This document shows, piece after piece, positions 1-7,819 of a DNA stretch of 64,000 bases; within the stretch, counting starts at the first letter, position 1; the number at the start of each line of letters is the position of its first letter. Made by a program: the position numbers and the translations under genes. Below the pieces are notes generated by a model. The model was not told where the DNA came from, made no database searches, and saw only the letters and a program-made list of their open reading frames with translations. Origin of the DNA: a virus. The stretch covers positions 1-64,000 of the IMG/VR virus record IMGVR_UViG_3300020202_000070. One strand, given 5' to 3'.

Positions 1-50
1 TGTACGACGGCGAGCAACACCGCGACGCCGAGTACGCACGAGCGACGATC

Positions 51-668
51 ATGGCCCGCAAGTCCCCCAAGCCCACCCCGCCCAGCTTTCTCCAAGACGC
101 CATCGCCGGGATCGAGGGCCAGACTGCCCCGACGCCCAGCACGCTCGACATCCTCGCCGCACAGGCCGCGGCCGCCCCCGCCGACGACACCCTCCAGCTG
201 GTCTATGCCGACTGTCTGGACGAGCACGACAAGGCGGTCGAGGCCGCGACGATCCGCGCGGCCGTCAGCATCCGCCAGGCCGCCCGCGCCAAGATGGCCG
301 CCCTCCAGTCGGCCGCTGCGGAGGCGCGGGCGGCGAACGTCGCCGCGTACCGGGCGCTGGCCCTGGAAGGTGTCGCCCAGGACGATCCGGCCTACCCCGT
401 CTGCCTCTTGCTCGCGCGATCCATCACCGTCGGCCGCGAGTCCGACGGCTACCCGACGGTCAACATCCCCGATCCCGTGAAGGCGATGCTCCGCCAGGCG
501 CGGAACGCGGGCATGATCCGGTGCGAGGCCGGGTACATCTACTGCGGCAAAATCAAGATGCACTCCGACGCGTCCGGGCTCGTGGGCGAGTACCCCGCGC
601 AGGCGGCCGACTACCAGGCGTGGCGCGAGGCCGACCGCTACCACGACGACAACAAGGCCGTGCTGTGA
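51..668 (+). CDS. TIGR02996-like domain protein, start uncertain
   Basis: A 205-residue protein from the ATG at 51. A degenerate TIGR02996 core, APADDTLQLVYADCLDE, lies near residues 41-57, so the protein belongs with the planctomycete repeat-companion family, whose role is unknown. The rest is Ala/Arg-rich helix followed by a C-terminal region with two cysteines. The reading frame stays open to the left edge of the window and no ribosome binding site precedes the ATG, so the gene may start further left. A strong hairpin follows the stop codon. Confidence 0.6.
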   Translation: MARKSPKPTPPSFLQDAIAGIEGQTAPTPSTLDILAAQAAAAPADDTLQLVYADCLDEHDKAVEAATIRAAVSIRQAARAKMAALQSAAAEARAANVAAYRALALEGVAQDDPAYPVCLLLARSITVGRESDGYPTVNIPDPVKAMLRQARNAGMIRCEAGYIYCGKIKMHSDASGLVGEYPAQAADYQAWREADRYHDDNKAVL

Positions 669-680
669 GCCCCACCCACA

Positions 681-703
681 GGCCCCGGCAAAGTGCCGGG
701 GCC
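681..703 (+). terminator. hairpin between two rightward genes
   Basis: A perfect 10-bp inverted repeat (GGCCCCGGCA / TGCCGGGGCC) with an AAG loop lies 13 bases after the stop at 668 and is followed by GTCCCTT. It looks like a terminator or attenuator ahead of the next gene's GGAGG ribosome binding site at 714-718. The T-tract is weak. Confidence 0.55.
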
Positions 704-724
704 GTCCCTTACCGGAGGCTGACC

Positions 725-1222
725 GTGCCCGAAACCCCCTACTACAAATTCCGGCTGCCGCCCGACACGCTCGACCAGCTCAACGCGCTGGCCGCCTCCA
801 ACGGCGGCAACAACACGCTGGCGCTCAAGGAGGCGGTCGCGCAGTGGCACGCGCTGGTCGCCGAAGCGGGGCGGACCAACGCCGAGGAACTGTCCCGCGA
901 GGACTGGCACCGGCTGGCGCACCTCAACGACCCGGACCCGTTCGGCGACCTGATCGACGGCTCTCCGGCCCTGTCGCGCGACTGGTCGCAGATGCTCGCA
1001 CAGGAGCTGGTCGGGATGTGGGAAGGCCGAGAAGTCGTCCTCCCAGCGCACAAAACCGAGGTTAAGGAGTGCCGGGTACTGGCCCGCCGCGTCGCCGCGC
1101 TGGGGCGCGTCCGCGGGTACGCACTCATGGCCGCGCTGCGGTACTTCTGGCGCGAGCCGTCGGCTGGCATCGAGGCGTGTGCGGCGCCGGAGGTGTGGCT
1201 GACGCCGACGGCGAAGGACTAA
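725..1222 (+). CDS. hypothetical protein with RHH-like N-terminus
   Basis: A 165-residue protein starting at GTG 725 behind GGAGG (714-718). An upstream in-frame ATG at 521 overlaps the previous gene and reads as low-complexity shadow sequence. Residues 5-45 (FRLPPDTLDQLNAL, then a helix ending in KEAVAQWH) have the strand-helix-helix pattern of ribbon-helix-helix DNA-binding proteins. The remainder is unrecognised. It runs head-on into the leftward late block, whose last gene ends at 1219, so the two overlap by 4 bases. The regulatory role is inference only. Confidence 0.6.
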   Translation: MPETPYYKFRLPPDTLDQLNALAASNGGNNTLALKEAVAQWHALVAEAGRTNAEELSREDWHRLAHLNDPDPFGDLIDGSPALSRDWSQMLAQELVGMWEGREVVLPAHKTEVKECRVLARRVAALGRVRGYALMAALRYFWREPSAGIEACAAPEVWLTPTAKD

Positions 1223-1929
1223 CTCAGCAGCTCCAATTCCAGGCTCATGAGCTGATCGAGCCGCTCCGGGTTGCGGAAGCCGGTCACCGTATAGCCCTGC
1301 ACGCTGGCGACCGCCCCGCCGGGGCTCGCGTACGTCGTCACGTTGAACACGTCCTTCGCCCGGACCGCGAGCGGGCGCTCCAGGTACGCCGCGAACTTCC
1401 GCACGACGGTCCGGCGGCCCTGGTGGTCGCCGGCGTCGGAGTCGAGCGGCTGCACGCGGCAGCGGACCGTCTCCCCCACCTGCGAGTAGCTCGTCAGCGC
1501 CGAGCGGCCGGCCGCGTCCTGCGCGTTCGACGGCCGCGTCAGCACGCCGGTGGCCGACAGCTCGTACACGACCGCGAGCGCGATCGTGACGCACCGGTGC
1601 GTGTTGCCGAACTTGCCGACGGTCGCTTCGAGGATTGTGTGGTCGATCTCCTCACCGGTGGCCGTCTCGATCGCGCGGATCTGGTCGCCGGCGCGCGGCT
1701 TGACGTTTTCGAGCAGGTTGGCGTCGGGGATGAGCCAGACGAGGTTGCGGCTCGTGACGGCGCCGGCGCTCGCGGTCATCTCTTTCCAGTTCGGCGCTCG
1801 CCTCTTGCAGCTTCCCCCCGTCGCCTTGAGCGGGTGCGAGTCGTACACGCCGAGGGCCGTCTGCTTGCGCAGGACCACATTCTCGCGGTCCGGCCAGAAC
1901 TGCCATTCGTTCCTCGTCATGCTCGCCAT
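1219..1929 (-). CDS. late-block protein, probably virion-associated
   Basis: A 236-residue protein from ATG 1929; GTG 1935 is an alternative, closer to the GAGG. It is the last gene of the leftward late block and follows the repetitive fibre-adaptor gene by 16 bases. It is soluble and beta-rich in appearance, with no signal peptide and no motif I can assign. Position alone suggests a structural or head-tail joining role. Confidence 0.55.
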   Translation of the reverse strand: MASMTRNEWQFWPDRENVVLRKQTALGVYDSHPLKATGGSCKRRAPNWKEMTASAGAVTSRNLVWLIPDANLLENVKPRAGDQIRAIETATGEEIDHTILEATVGKFGNTHRCVTIALAVVYELSATGVLTRPSNAQDAAGRSALTSYSQVGETVRCRVQPLDSDAGDHQGRRTVVRKFAAYLERPLAVRAKDVFNVTTYASPGGAVASVQGYTVTGFRNPERLDQLMSLELELLS

Positions 1930-1945
1930 CGTCACGGGCACATCC

Positions 1946-3463
1946 TCACACGGCGTTGCGGACGGCGACCTTCCCCTGCACGACCGCCACACTTCCCGTG
2001 CTCAGGGTGACGGCGCACTCGACGAGCACGTCGGAGCCGGCCGAGCCGCCGGCGAGCGTACACTGCACGCCCTTGCCGGCGGCGACCGTATTGCCGTCGC
2101 CGTCGATCACCGCGGCGGCCGAGAGCACCGCGGGCGTGCCGGCGACGAGGCCGGAGAGCGCCTGCCCGCCCGGCCCGGAGACGACGGCCGAGCTGATGGT
2201 CGCGCCGGCGACGACCTCCGGGAAGTTGGTGAAGTCGAAGACGAACAGCACCACTTCCGTGGGCGTCTTCGTGCGCGTCAGGTAGGCCAGGCTCGCGGCA
2301 CTCATCCTCGGAACCCTCTTGAAGAGCCGGCTCGTGTCGGCCCGGCGGAACCGGCCGCCGGGCCGGGTCGCGACCGTCGGCGGGATCGCCCCGGCCGCCC
2401 AGCCCGTCAGCACGAGCGCCCGGCCGCGGGCGATCCAGTCCGGCGGCGGCGCCTCGGCCCACGCCACGAGCACGCGGCCGGGGAGTTGCTGCGCGTCGAG
2501 GTGCAGGAGCGGCAGGCCGCGGAGGGTGAGCGCCCGGCCCTCCGGCGGCGCGTGCGGCCCGGCCAGCGCGACGAGCGACACCGTCGGCCGCGGCGGCGGC
2601 GCCACCTGGACCCACGCCCGCAGGAGCGCAACGGCGCCCCCCGCGGGCGGCGGGTCGGCGGGGCGGACCAGGAGCGGCCGGCCCGGCGGCGACGTGTGGA
2701 ACACGACGCGCAGGGAGACGGCCCGGCCCGGCTCCGGCGGCGGCTCCTCGGCGCGGGCGAAGTGCGGCCGGAGCACGTACCGGTCGGACGGCACCCGCGG
2801 CCACTGGCGGACGTAGCACCGGCCGGCGAACGGGACCGGCTCCTCGGCCGCGGCCACGCGAGTCACGCCGGCGGGCTGCTGCGGGCTCAGGTCCGGCGGC
2901 GGCGACTTCGCGACGGTGGCGCGGCCGGGTGCGGGCGTTCGCACCTCGGGCGCGGCCACGAGCGCGCGGACCGGCCGCGGCGGCACCGCGAAGCCCGCGC
3001 CGGCGGGCCTCGTCACCCGGCCGCGCTCCGGGGGCGGTTCCTCGCGGGCCGCGACGGTGACGACGGTGCGGCCGGTCGGGGTCGGGCCGAACGGCGGCCG
3101 GGCGCCGCTCTTGGCGACGCGGCCCGGTTCGGGGTGCGGCTCCTCGGCCGCGGCGACGACGGGGGCGGTCGGGCGCCGGACGGGCTGCACGAGGCCCCAC
3201 GGGGCCTGGGTGACGCGGCCGGGGAGCAGGTCGGGCGGCGGGTGCTCCGGCTGCCGGAAAACGCGCGCGGGGCCGGGCGGCTGCGGGACGGCGACGAACC
3301 CGCCGACGGGCGAGACGACGGCGCGGCCGGCCAGGGCGAGCGGCTCGAAGGCTTCCGTCGGGCGGAAGACGAGCACGCGGCCGGGGGCGCCCTGCGGCGT
3401 GACGGAGTCCGGCGGCGGGGCGGTGACGAGCGGGCGGCGGGGGCCGAAGACGACGCGGCGCAC
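1946..3463 (-). CDS. proline-rich repeat protein with fibre-adaptor-like C-terminus
   Basis: A 505-residue frame in two parts. Residues 1-370 repeat a degenerate unit of 25-30 residues around PPPExGR with hydrophobic beta segments between, like a stiff fibre. Residues 387-505 resemble phage fibre-tail adaptor domains (TEVVLFVFDFTNF, Gly/Ala/Val-rich beta sequence). An internal ATG at 2305 has a good binding site (GAGGG, 8 bases upstream), so the 119-residue C-terminal domain may also be made on its own. It starts 4 bases from the TIGR02996 gene stop upstream, so the two are coupled. Confidence 0.6.
   Translation of the reverse strand: MRRVVFGPRRPLVTAPPPDSVTPQGAPGRVLVFRPTEAFEPLALAGRAVVSPVGGFVAVPQPPGPARVFRQPEHPPPDLLPGRVTQAPWGLVQPVRRPTAPVVAAAEEPHPEPGRVAKSGARPPFGPTPTGRTVVTVAAREEPPPERGRVTRPAGAGFAVPPRPVRALVAAPEVRTPAPGRATVAKSPPPDLSPQQPAGVTRVAAAEEPVPFAGRCYVRQWPRVPSDRYVLRPHFARAEEPPPEPGRAVSLRVVFHTSPPGRPLLVRPADPPPAGGAVALLRAWVQVAPPPRPTVSLVALAGPHAPPEGRALTLRGLPLLHLDAQQLPGRVLVAWAEAPPPDWIARGRALVLTGWAAGAIPPTVATRPGGRFRRADTSRLFKRVPRMSAASLAYLTRTKTPTEVVLFVFDFTNFPEVVAGATISSAVVSGPGGQALSGLVAGTPAVLSAAAVIDGDGNTVAAGKGVQCTLAGGSAGSDVLVECAVTLSTGSVAVVQGKVAVRNAV
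2928..2945. repeat. dispersed 18-bp palindrome copy
   Basis: GGTGCGGGCGTTCGCACC, one of the scattered copies of an 18-bp near-palindrome; here it is translated as VRTPAP within the repeat protein. Confidence 0.75.
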
Positions 3464-3466
3464 GGG

Positions 3467-4039
3467 TCAGCCCTCCCCGACTTCGTCGGCCGGGGCGTAG
3501 AAGCGGACGCCGGCCGGCCCGGCGCCGGCGGCCCAGAGTTCGATCGCTCCGCCGGGATCGCCGACGGTGTCACCTTGCGGGTAATCGACCACCCCGCCCG
3601 GCGCGGTCTCAAATGTCAAAAGCAGCACGCCGGACGAGCGGCGCAGATCGACGCGGATCAAGGCCCGGTCGCCGACGCCGTAATCGCAACTGAACACCTT
3701 GCGCCCGACCAGCCGGACGCGGCCGCCGCCGGACGGCCGGAGCCGGAACAGCGGCCGGGCGAGCGGGAAGAGTCGCACGACGGCCCCGAAGTTTGCGGCC
3801 CGCGGGCCGGTCCCGTCGGTGCTGTAGGTCGGGAACGCGTCGAGCGGCTCATCGACCGGCGGGTACAGCAGCGTCAGCACGTCGGCCGGCTCCGCCCACC
3901 GCACGTACTCCGCCCGCCCGTCGTCGCGGTCCTGGAGCCAGTCGGCCAACACGAGCCGGTGCGTCCGCTCCTCCGGCTCGGCGCACATCCGCGCGAGGAA
4001 GCTGTCGAGGTCGGCGGCGTCGAGGGTGGCGAGCGGCAT
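3467..4039 (-). CDS. TIGR02996 domain protein
   Basis: A 190-residue protein. The N-terminal 50 residues carry a clear TIGR02996 domain (RTHRLVLADWLQDRDD). The C-terminal 130 residues are beta-rich and unassigned, ending in VRFYAPADEVGEG. It lies inside the late block just upstream of, and probably translationally coupled to, the fibre-like repeat gene, so it may be a virion or assembly component, although the family is not known to be structural. Confidence 0.65.
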   Translation of the reverse strand: MPLATLDAADLDSFLARMCAEPEERTHRLVLADWLQDRDDGRAEYVRWAEPADVLTLLYPPVDEPLDAFPTYSTDGTGPRAANFGAVVRLFPLARPLFRLRPSGGGRVRLVGRKVFSCDYGVGDRALIRVDLRRSSGVLLLTFETAPGGVVDYPQGDTVGDPGGAIELWAAGAGPAGVRFYAPADEVGEG

Positions 4040-4061
4040 GGCGGAAGTATACCCTCCGCCG

Positions 4062-4514
4062 TCAGGCCGAGTGGCGGCCGCGGAGGGCGGCGCGGTGGTG
4101 CAGGTGGCGGGGCAGTTCCTCGTGCCGCTGAATTCGCTCGTCGTAGCGCAGGTAGTGGTCCCGCGACGCCGCCTCGGAAGGCGGGTAGAAGACCAGCTCG
4201 CCGTTCTCCTCGCGGCGGTCCCACTTCGCGACCCCTTCCGGGAGCGGGCTCTCGACGCGGAGAAGGGGGTCGGCGGCGTCGGCGTCGATCAGGTGCAGCG
4301 AGTGGACGCGGTGGTCCTCGGTGAGGACGTAGTAGAAGTAGAACGTCCGCGGCCCGCGCAGGTGCGGGTTGTACTTCGCGCCCTTGCATCGGCACTCCAT
4401 CGGCAGGCCGGGGAAGACGAGCCACCGCTCGCCGCACTTCGGGCACGTCCAGTTATCGGGCGGCCCCAGGTGGTCGAAGGTGGGCGTCGGCGGGTTGAGC
4501 AGTTCGGCGGACAC
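4062..4514 (-). CDS. zinc-ribbon hypothetical protein
   Basis: A 150-residue protein read from GTG 4514, whose start lies 2 bases after the TGA of the upstream gene (4517-4519). A zinc ribbon WTCPKCGERW followed by ECRCKG lies at about residues 18-45, then a beta-rich region and a His/Arg-rich tail. No enzyme motif is seen. The tight spacing argues for translational coupling. Confidence 0.55.
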   Translation of the reverse strand: MSAELLNPPTPTFDHLGPPDNWTCPKCGERWLVFPGLPMECRCKGAKYNPHLRGPRTFYFYYVLTEDHRVHSLHLIDADAADPLLRVESPLPEGVAKWDRREENGELVFYPPSEAASRDHYLRYDERIQRHEELPRHLHHRAALRGRHSA

Positions 4515-4516
4515 GC

Positions 4517-4987
4517 TCACTCCTCCAGCGGCAGCCCGGAGACGCCCAGACCCTCGGCGTAGAGCGCGTGAAGGACGTCGTTCCAGTAATCGCGGCGCAC
4601 CCTGAGCACCGGAACGCCGTCGTCGTTCGCGAGTCCGCCCGCGGTGGCGCCGCCGAAGAGCGACGGAACGATGCGCGTGACGAGCTTCCGCTCGGTGCCG
4701 GTGAGCGTCGCCGGGTCGAGCTTCTCGGCCCTCTTCGCCCACGCATTGAGGGCGGCCGCGACCCGTTCGGCGTCCGACCCGGCGAAGAGCACCCACTCGT
4801 CGAAGCGGTCGGTGAAGTAGACGACATGCTCGGACAGCCGCGGCAGACCGTTGCGCTGCGGGGCCGCGAACAGGTCTGGCCGGACGACATTGCGGTCGTC
4901 GTCGTGGTAGCCGGACCCCTTGACCGACTCCAGCACCTTCGCCTTCGTCCGGACGGCGTCGGCCCGTTCGACCAGCTTCGCACTCAT
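4517..4987 (-). CDS. hypothetical protein of the late block
   Basis: A 156-residue protein from ATG 4987 with a purine-rich site (GGGAGCGG) upstream. It is acidic/basic mixed and soluble, with no recognised motif. It is the first gene left of the homing endonuclease insertion. Its upstream region is shared back-to-back with the endonuclease promoter. Confidence 0.55.
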   Translation of the reverse strand: MSAKLVERADAVRTKAKVLESVKGSGYHDDDRNVVRPDLFAAPQRNGLPRLSEHVVYFTDRFDEWVLFAGSDAERVAAALNAWAKRAEKLDPATLTGTERKLVTRIVPSLFGGATAGGLANDDGVPVLRVRRDYWNDVLHALYAEGLGVSGLPLEE

Positions 4988-5031
4988 CACCGCTCCCGCT
5001 TGACTGAGATGGGGCGACCCGCACCCGCCGC

Positions 5032-5076
5032 TATAATGAGCGAGCCGGGCGGGTGCTGGTAACACCCGTCCGGCTC
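5032..5076 (+). promoter_or_regulatory. promoter-like TATAAT and leader hairpin of the homing endonuclease
   Basis: A perfect TATAAT at 5032-5037 is followed by a 14-bp stem (5042-5055 with 5063-5076, one G-T wobble, loop CTGGTAA). The nearest TTGACT (5000-5005) is 26 bases away, too far for a standard -35. The hairpin would sit at the very start of the transcript, 30 bases ahead of the endonuclease start codon. Confidence 0.5.
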
Positions 5077-5106
5077 TGACCACAACCCGTATGTGAGGTA
5101 CGAGTC

Positions 5107-5685
5107 ATGGCTACGAGCCAGTCTATCCCGCCCTTTCCGTCCGACATCGACCGCGACGCCTTCGGGCACTGGCTGTCGGGCTTCACCGACGGCGAGGGCA
5201 ACTTCAAGCTCACCTGGCACCGCACCAAGCCGCGCGGCCCACGCGGCACGATCTACACTGTGCCCGGTGCGCGATTCGAGATCGGCGTGCGGGACGACGA
5301 CTCTGCGGTCATCGAACTGATCCGGTCCTACTTCGGCGTCGGCCGCCTGGCAACGCGACCGGCCAGGGGCAACCACAAGCCGCTCATTCGGATCATGGTC
5401 GCCAGCGCCGCCGATCTCATGGCCGTCGTCGTCCCGCACTTCGACCGCTTCCCGCTGAGGGCGAAGAAGCGGCGAGATTACGAACTCTGGCGACGGGGCG
5501 TCGCACTACTCCACTCCGTTCTCATCCGCCCGTCGATCCCGCGGACCGACGGCATTCGGGGCACGCGTCCGAAGTGGACGCAGGACGAGCGAGAAGAGTT
5601 TCACCGCCTCTTTCTCGCAGTGAAGGCGGTCCGCGAGTACCCGTGCGCGCCTACTCCTCGCCGACCAGCCCCCCGCTGTAGTTGA
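5107..5685 (+). CDS. LAGLIDADG homing endonuclease, free-standing
   Basis: A 192-residue protein with one LAGLIDADG motif, LSGFTDGEGNF, at residues 23-33, followed by the usual beta saddle (YFGVGRL near residue 77). Single-motif members work as homodimers that cut long DNA targets and spread their own gene. A GAGG site lies 8 bases before the ATG. The gene is on the opposite strand to the late operon it interrupts, and its 3' end overlaps the next leftward gene by 35 bases. No intron boundary is visible, so it looks free-standing. Confidence 0.85.
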   Translation: MATSQSIPPFPSDIDRDAFGHWLSGFTDGEGNFKLTWHRTKPRGPRGTIYTVPGARFEIGVRDDDSAVIELIRSYFGVGRLATRPARGNHKPLIRIMVASAADLMAVVVPHFDRFPLRAKKRRDYELWRRGVALLHSVLIRPSIPRTDGIRGTRPKWTQDEREEFHRLFLAVKAVREYPCAPTPRRPAPRCS

Positions 5686-6175
5686 CGTTATTCGGGCTGG
5701 TGATGCGGAGCACGCACCCCTGGGCGCCGATGACGATGAAGGGCGAGGCGAACGGGAACATCTTCACCAAGCACCCGTTGTACTGGCCTACGTCGAGCGA
5801 CTGCTGGAGCGTCAGTGCCGTCGGCTCGGTCGTCCACGTCTTCGCCGCGGTGGCCTGAATGGTTTCCGCGCGGCCCGTGTCGCGCTTGGGCGGCGTCACG
5901 CTCGTGGAGTTCGTGCCCGGCGGGTTCGCTCCGAACGTGCTCTGCATGAATTCGCAAACGGCCGGCGCGTTCGTGCTCGTGGCGCCGTCGAAGCTGATCG
6001 ACAGTTCCGTGACCTTGACGCACACGTTGGTCGCGGCCTTGATGCCGACGACGCTCTTCGCGGTCGTCGCGGTGAGGGCCACGGTCGTGGCCGGCACGTC
6101 GAACTGGTTGTGGGCGCCGCGGCAGAGCACTGCGGCGAGGACGATCACGAGCAGTGTTGCCACGACGACGGTCAT
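5651..6175 (-). CDS. probable virion protein with hydrophobic N-terminus
   Basis: A 174-residue protein with AAGGAG 6 bases before its ATG. Residues 2-18 are strongly hydrophobic (VVVATLLVIVLAAVLC), either a membrane anchor or a signal. The body is Ser/Thr-rich beta sequence ending in ITSPNNVNYSGGLVGEE, a style common in phage surface proteins. It follows other small virion genes. The family is not recognised. Confidence 0.55.
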   Translation of the reverse strand: MTVVVATLLVIVLAAVLCRGAHNQFDVPATTVALTATTAKSVVGIKAATNVCVKVTELSISFDGATSTNAPAVCEFMQSTFGANPPGTNSTSVTPPKRDTGRAETIQATAAKTWTTEPTALTLQQSLDVGQYNGCLVKMFPFASPFIVIGAQGCVLRITSPNNVNYSGGLVGEE

Positions 6176-6193
6176 CGGAAACTCCTTAAATGG

Positions 6194-6772
6194 TCACTCG
6201 GTAAAAATCGGGTCGGTCGGCTGTTCGGCGCGGCGGCAGACGGTCTGGACGCCGGGCTTCGCGCCGGCGGCGGCCTCGGTGTAGTACACCGTGACCCGCA
6301 CGTGGTCGACCCGCGCCGTCCCGCCGCTCGCCCCGCCCTGCGCCGCGATCGCCGCCCCGAAGCCCGCGTCGTTGACGTCCGCGGCGGTCCAGGTCAGCCC
6401 CCACAGGTCCGCCACGCCGCCGTAGCTCCGGTAGGCCTCCAGCGAAGGCCAGTTGCCGGCCGCCGACTTGTCGTCCCCGCCGGCCACGCCGCCCTTGACG
6501 ATCTGGACGGCGGCGTCGGAAATCGTGTCGGACACCAAGCTGCACGACCGCTCGATCTCGACCGCGATGCCGTCGATCGTGGCGCCGCCGGGGACCGCAA
6601 ACCCGAAGCTCGTCGCCTTCAGAAAGCGGGACGAGTCGGAGGGCGCCAGCACGACCGTTGCCCGGCTGTCGTCGGAGGCGAAGCAGTTGGTCGGGTCGGA
6701 CCAGTTGTTGGCCCCTGGCCCGCCCGAATTCCCGGTCGCCGCGGCGGGCGAGTTCGGCCCCTCGCTCGGCAC
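6194..6772 (-). CDS. probable virion beta-sandwich protein
   Basis: A 192-residue Gly/Ala/Ser-rich protein starting at GTG 6772, right after the preceding stop. A segment ending VDHVRVTVYYTE is a common closing strand of phage surface beta-sandwich domains. Glycine-rich N-terminus suggests a flexible arm. Function inferred from position in the late block and composition. Confidence 0.55.
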   Translation of the reverse strand: MPSEGPNSPAAATGNSGGPGANNWSDPTNCFASDDSRATVVLAPSDSSRFLKATSFGFAVPGGATIDGIAVEIERSCSLVSDTISDAAVQIVKGGVAGGDDKSAAGNWPSLEAYRSYGGVADLWGLTWTAADVNDAGFGAAIAAQGGASGGTARVDHVRVTVYYTEAAAGAKPGVQTVCRRAEQPTDPIFTE

Positions 6773-6775
6773 GGC

Positions 6776-7105
6776 TTACGACCCCGCCGGGACTTTGTCG
6801 TACACCACGTACCCGCCGACCGTCGTCCCGCCGGCGGACAGGAACAGGTTGAGCGCCTCGCCGGGCTCGGTCTCGAACTGCGCCGGCTGCTTGGCGGGCA
6901 GCGGCGGCAGGGCCGGGGACGGCGCCACGACGCCGGCGGCGCCGTAGACGAAGCCCGTCTTGTCGGTCGAGGCGCTCCGCCACTTCGCGTTCACGCTCCC
7001 GCTGAAGGCGAGCAGGAACGCGATCACGCGGTACTTGTACCCGGCGGCCGCGGCGACGATCTCGTTGTTGCCGTTGGAGGCGGCGGCGAGCGCAACGGTG
7101 ATCAT
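6776..7105 (-). CDS. small probable virion protein
   Basis: A 109-residue protein from ATG 7105, which overlaps the stop of the upstream gene (ATGA). It begins MITVALAAASNGNNEIVAAA, a pattern seen in small phage beta-barrel proteins that line neck or fibre junctions. No catalytic motif. Confidence 0.55.
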   Translation of the reverse strand: MITVALAAASNGNNEIVAAAAGYKYRVIAFLLAFSGSVNAKWRSASTDKTGFVYGAAGVVAPSPALPPLPAKQPAQFETEPGEALNLFLSAGGTTVGGYVVYDKVPAGS

Positions 7106-7344
7106 CACGCCCTCCCCCGCGACCGGACGGTCCACGGCGCCGACAGCTTGTTAATGAGGTCCGTCAGGTCCTGGATCGCCTTCGTCTTGGAGTCGAGCCA
7201 GCCGTTCCAGTCGTAGCTCTCGCCGTCCACGCTGAAGGTCGGCGGGCAGCCGGCCGCCACCCAGGCCGCCGTCTGGGCTTTCACGACCGCGATCAGGTTG
7301 GATCGCGTCGTCCGCAGGTCGGCCACGTCTTGCGCGTTCGCCAC
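7105..7344 (-). CDS. small hypothetical protein
   Basis: A 79-residue, mainly helical protein with no motif. It ends in a 4-base ATGA overlap with the next gene, so it is part of the late transcript. Function unknown. Confidence 0.5.
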   Translation of the reverse strand: MANAQDVADLRTTRSNLIAVVKAQTAAWVAAGCPPTFSVDGESYDWNGWLDSKTKAIQDLTDLINKLSAPWTVRSRGRA

Positions 7345-7359
7345 GACTCACCTCGTCCG

Positions 7360-7377
7360 GGTGCGGGCGTCCGCACC
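7360..7377. repeat. dispersed 18-bp palindrome copy, mostly intergenic
   Basis: GGTGCGGGCGTCCGCACC, a perfect-looking copy touching the stop codon of the gene that ends at 7377 and sitting in the short gap before the next gene. Confidence 0.75.
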
Positions 7378-7760
7378 TACCGCGCGGCCTCGGGCTCCGG
7401 CACCGCCCCGTCGAAGCCGCACACCCCGCACCGCGCGTCGGCCTCGGCCTCCTCGATCGCGGGCTCGTGCTGCGAGCTGCGGACGCCGGTGACGCGCTTG
7501 AACGCCTCGAACGGGTGCTCGCCGGGCCGCGGCTCGACGACGGCCGCCGGGCCGTCCGGGAGGCTCACGCGGTACTTCCGGCCGCCGGCGTACTCGCGCG
7601 GGGCCGCGGCCTTCAGCCGCGCGTTCTCCTCGCGGAGCCGGGCGATCTCCTCGTCGCGCGGGTCGGCCGCCGCCGGCGTCGGCGCGGCGAAGTCCGCCGG
7701 CGTGACGTCGTCGGCCGGTCCGGTCGTGCTCGCGGCCGGCTTCCTGTCTCGCTTCGCCAT
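7377..7760 (-). CDS. hypothetical protein with coiled coil and CxxC
   Basis: A 127-residue protein just after the capsid gene. A short coiled coil (EIARLREENARLKA) lies at residues 38-51, and the C-terminus has CGVCG. A head-assembly accessory role is possible from position only. Confidence 0.5.
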   Translation of the reverse strand: MAKRDRKPAASTTGPADDVTPADFAAPTPAAADPRDEEIARLREENARLKAAAPREYAGGRKYRVSLPDGPAAVVEPRPGEHPFEAFKRVTGVRSSQHEPAIEEAEADARCGVCGFDGAVPEPEAAR

Positions 7761-7819
7761 CGCGTCTCTCGCTCACCGGGGGAGGGCCGCACGCGCCCGC
7801 GCGTGCGGCGGGCGGGTCG

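Noticed and set aside
1550-4324. A long plus-strand frame of 924 codons
   Set aside because: Opposite to three supported leftward genes, Arg/Gly/Pro-rich with no domain; a GC-driven shadow.
5000-5037. A full -35/-10 promoter before the homing endonuclease
   Set aside because: TATAAT is perfect, but TTGACT is 26 bases away, so only the -10 element is claimed.
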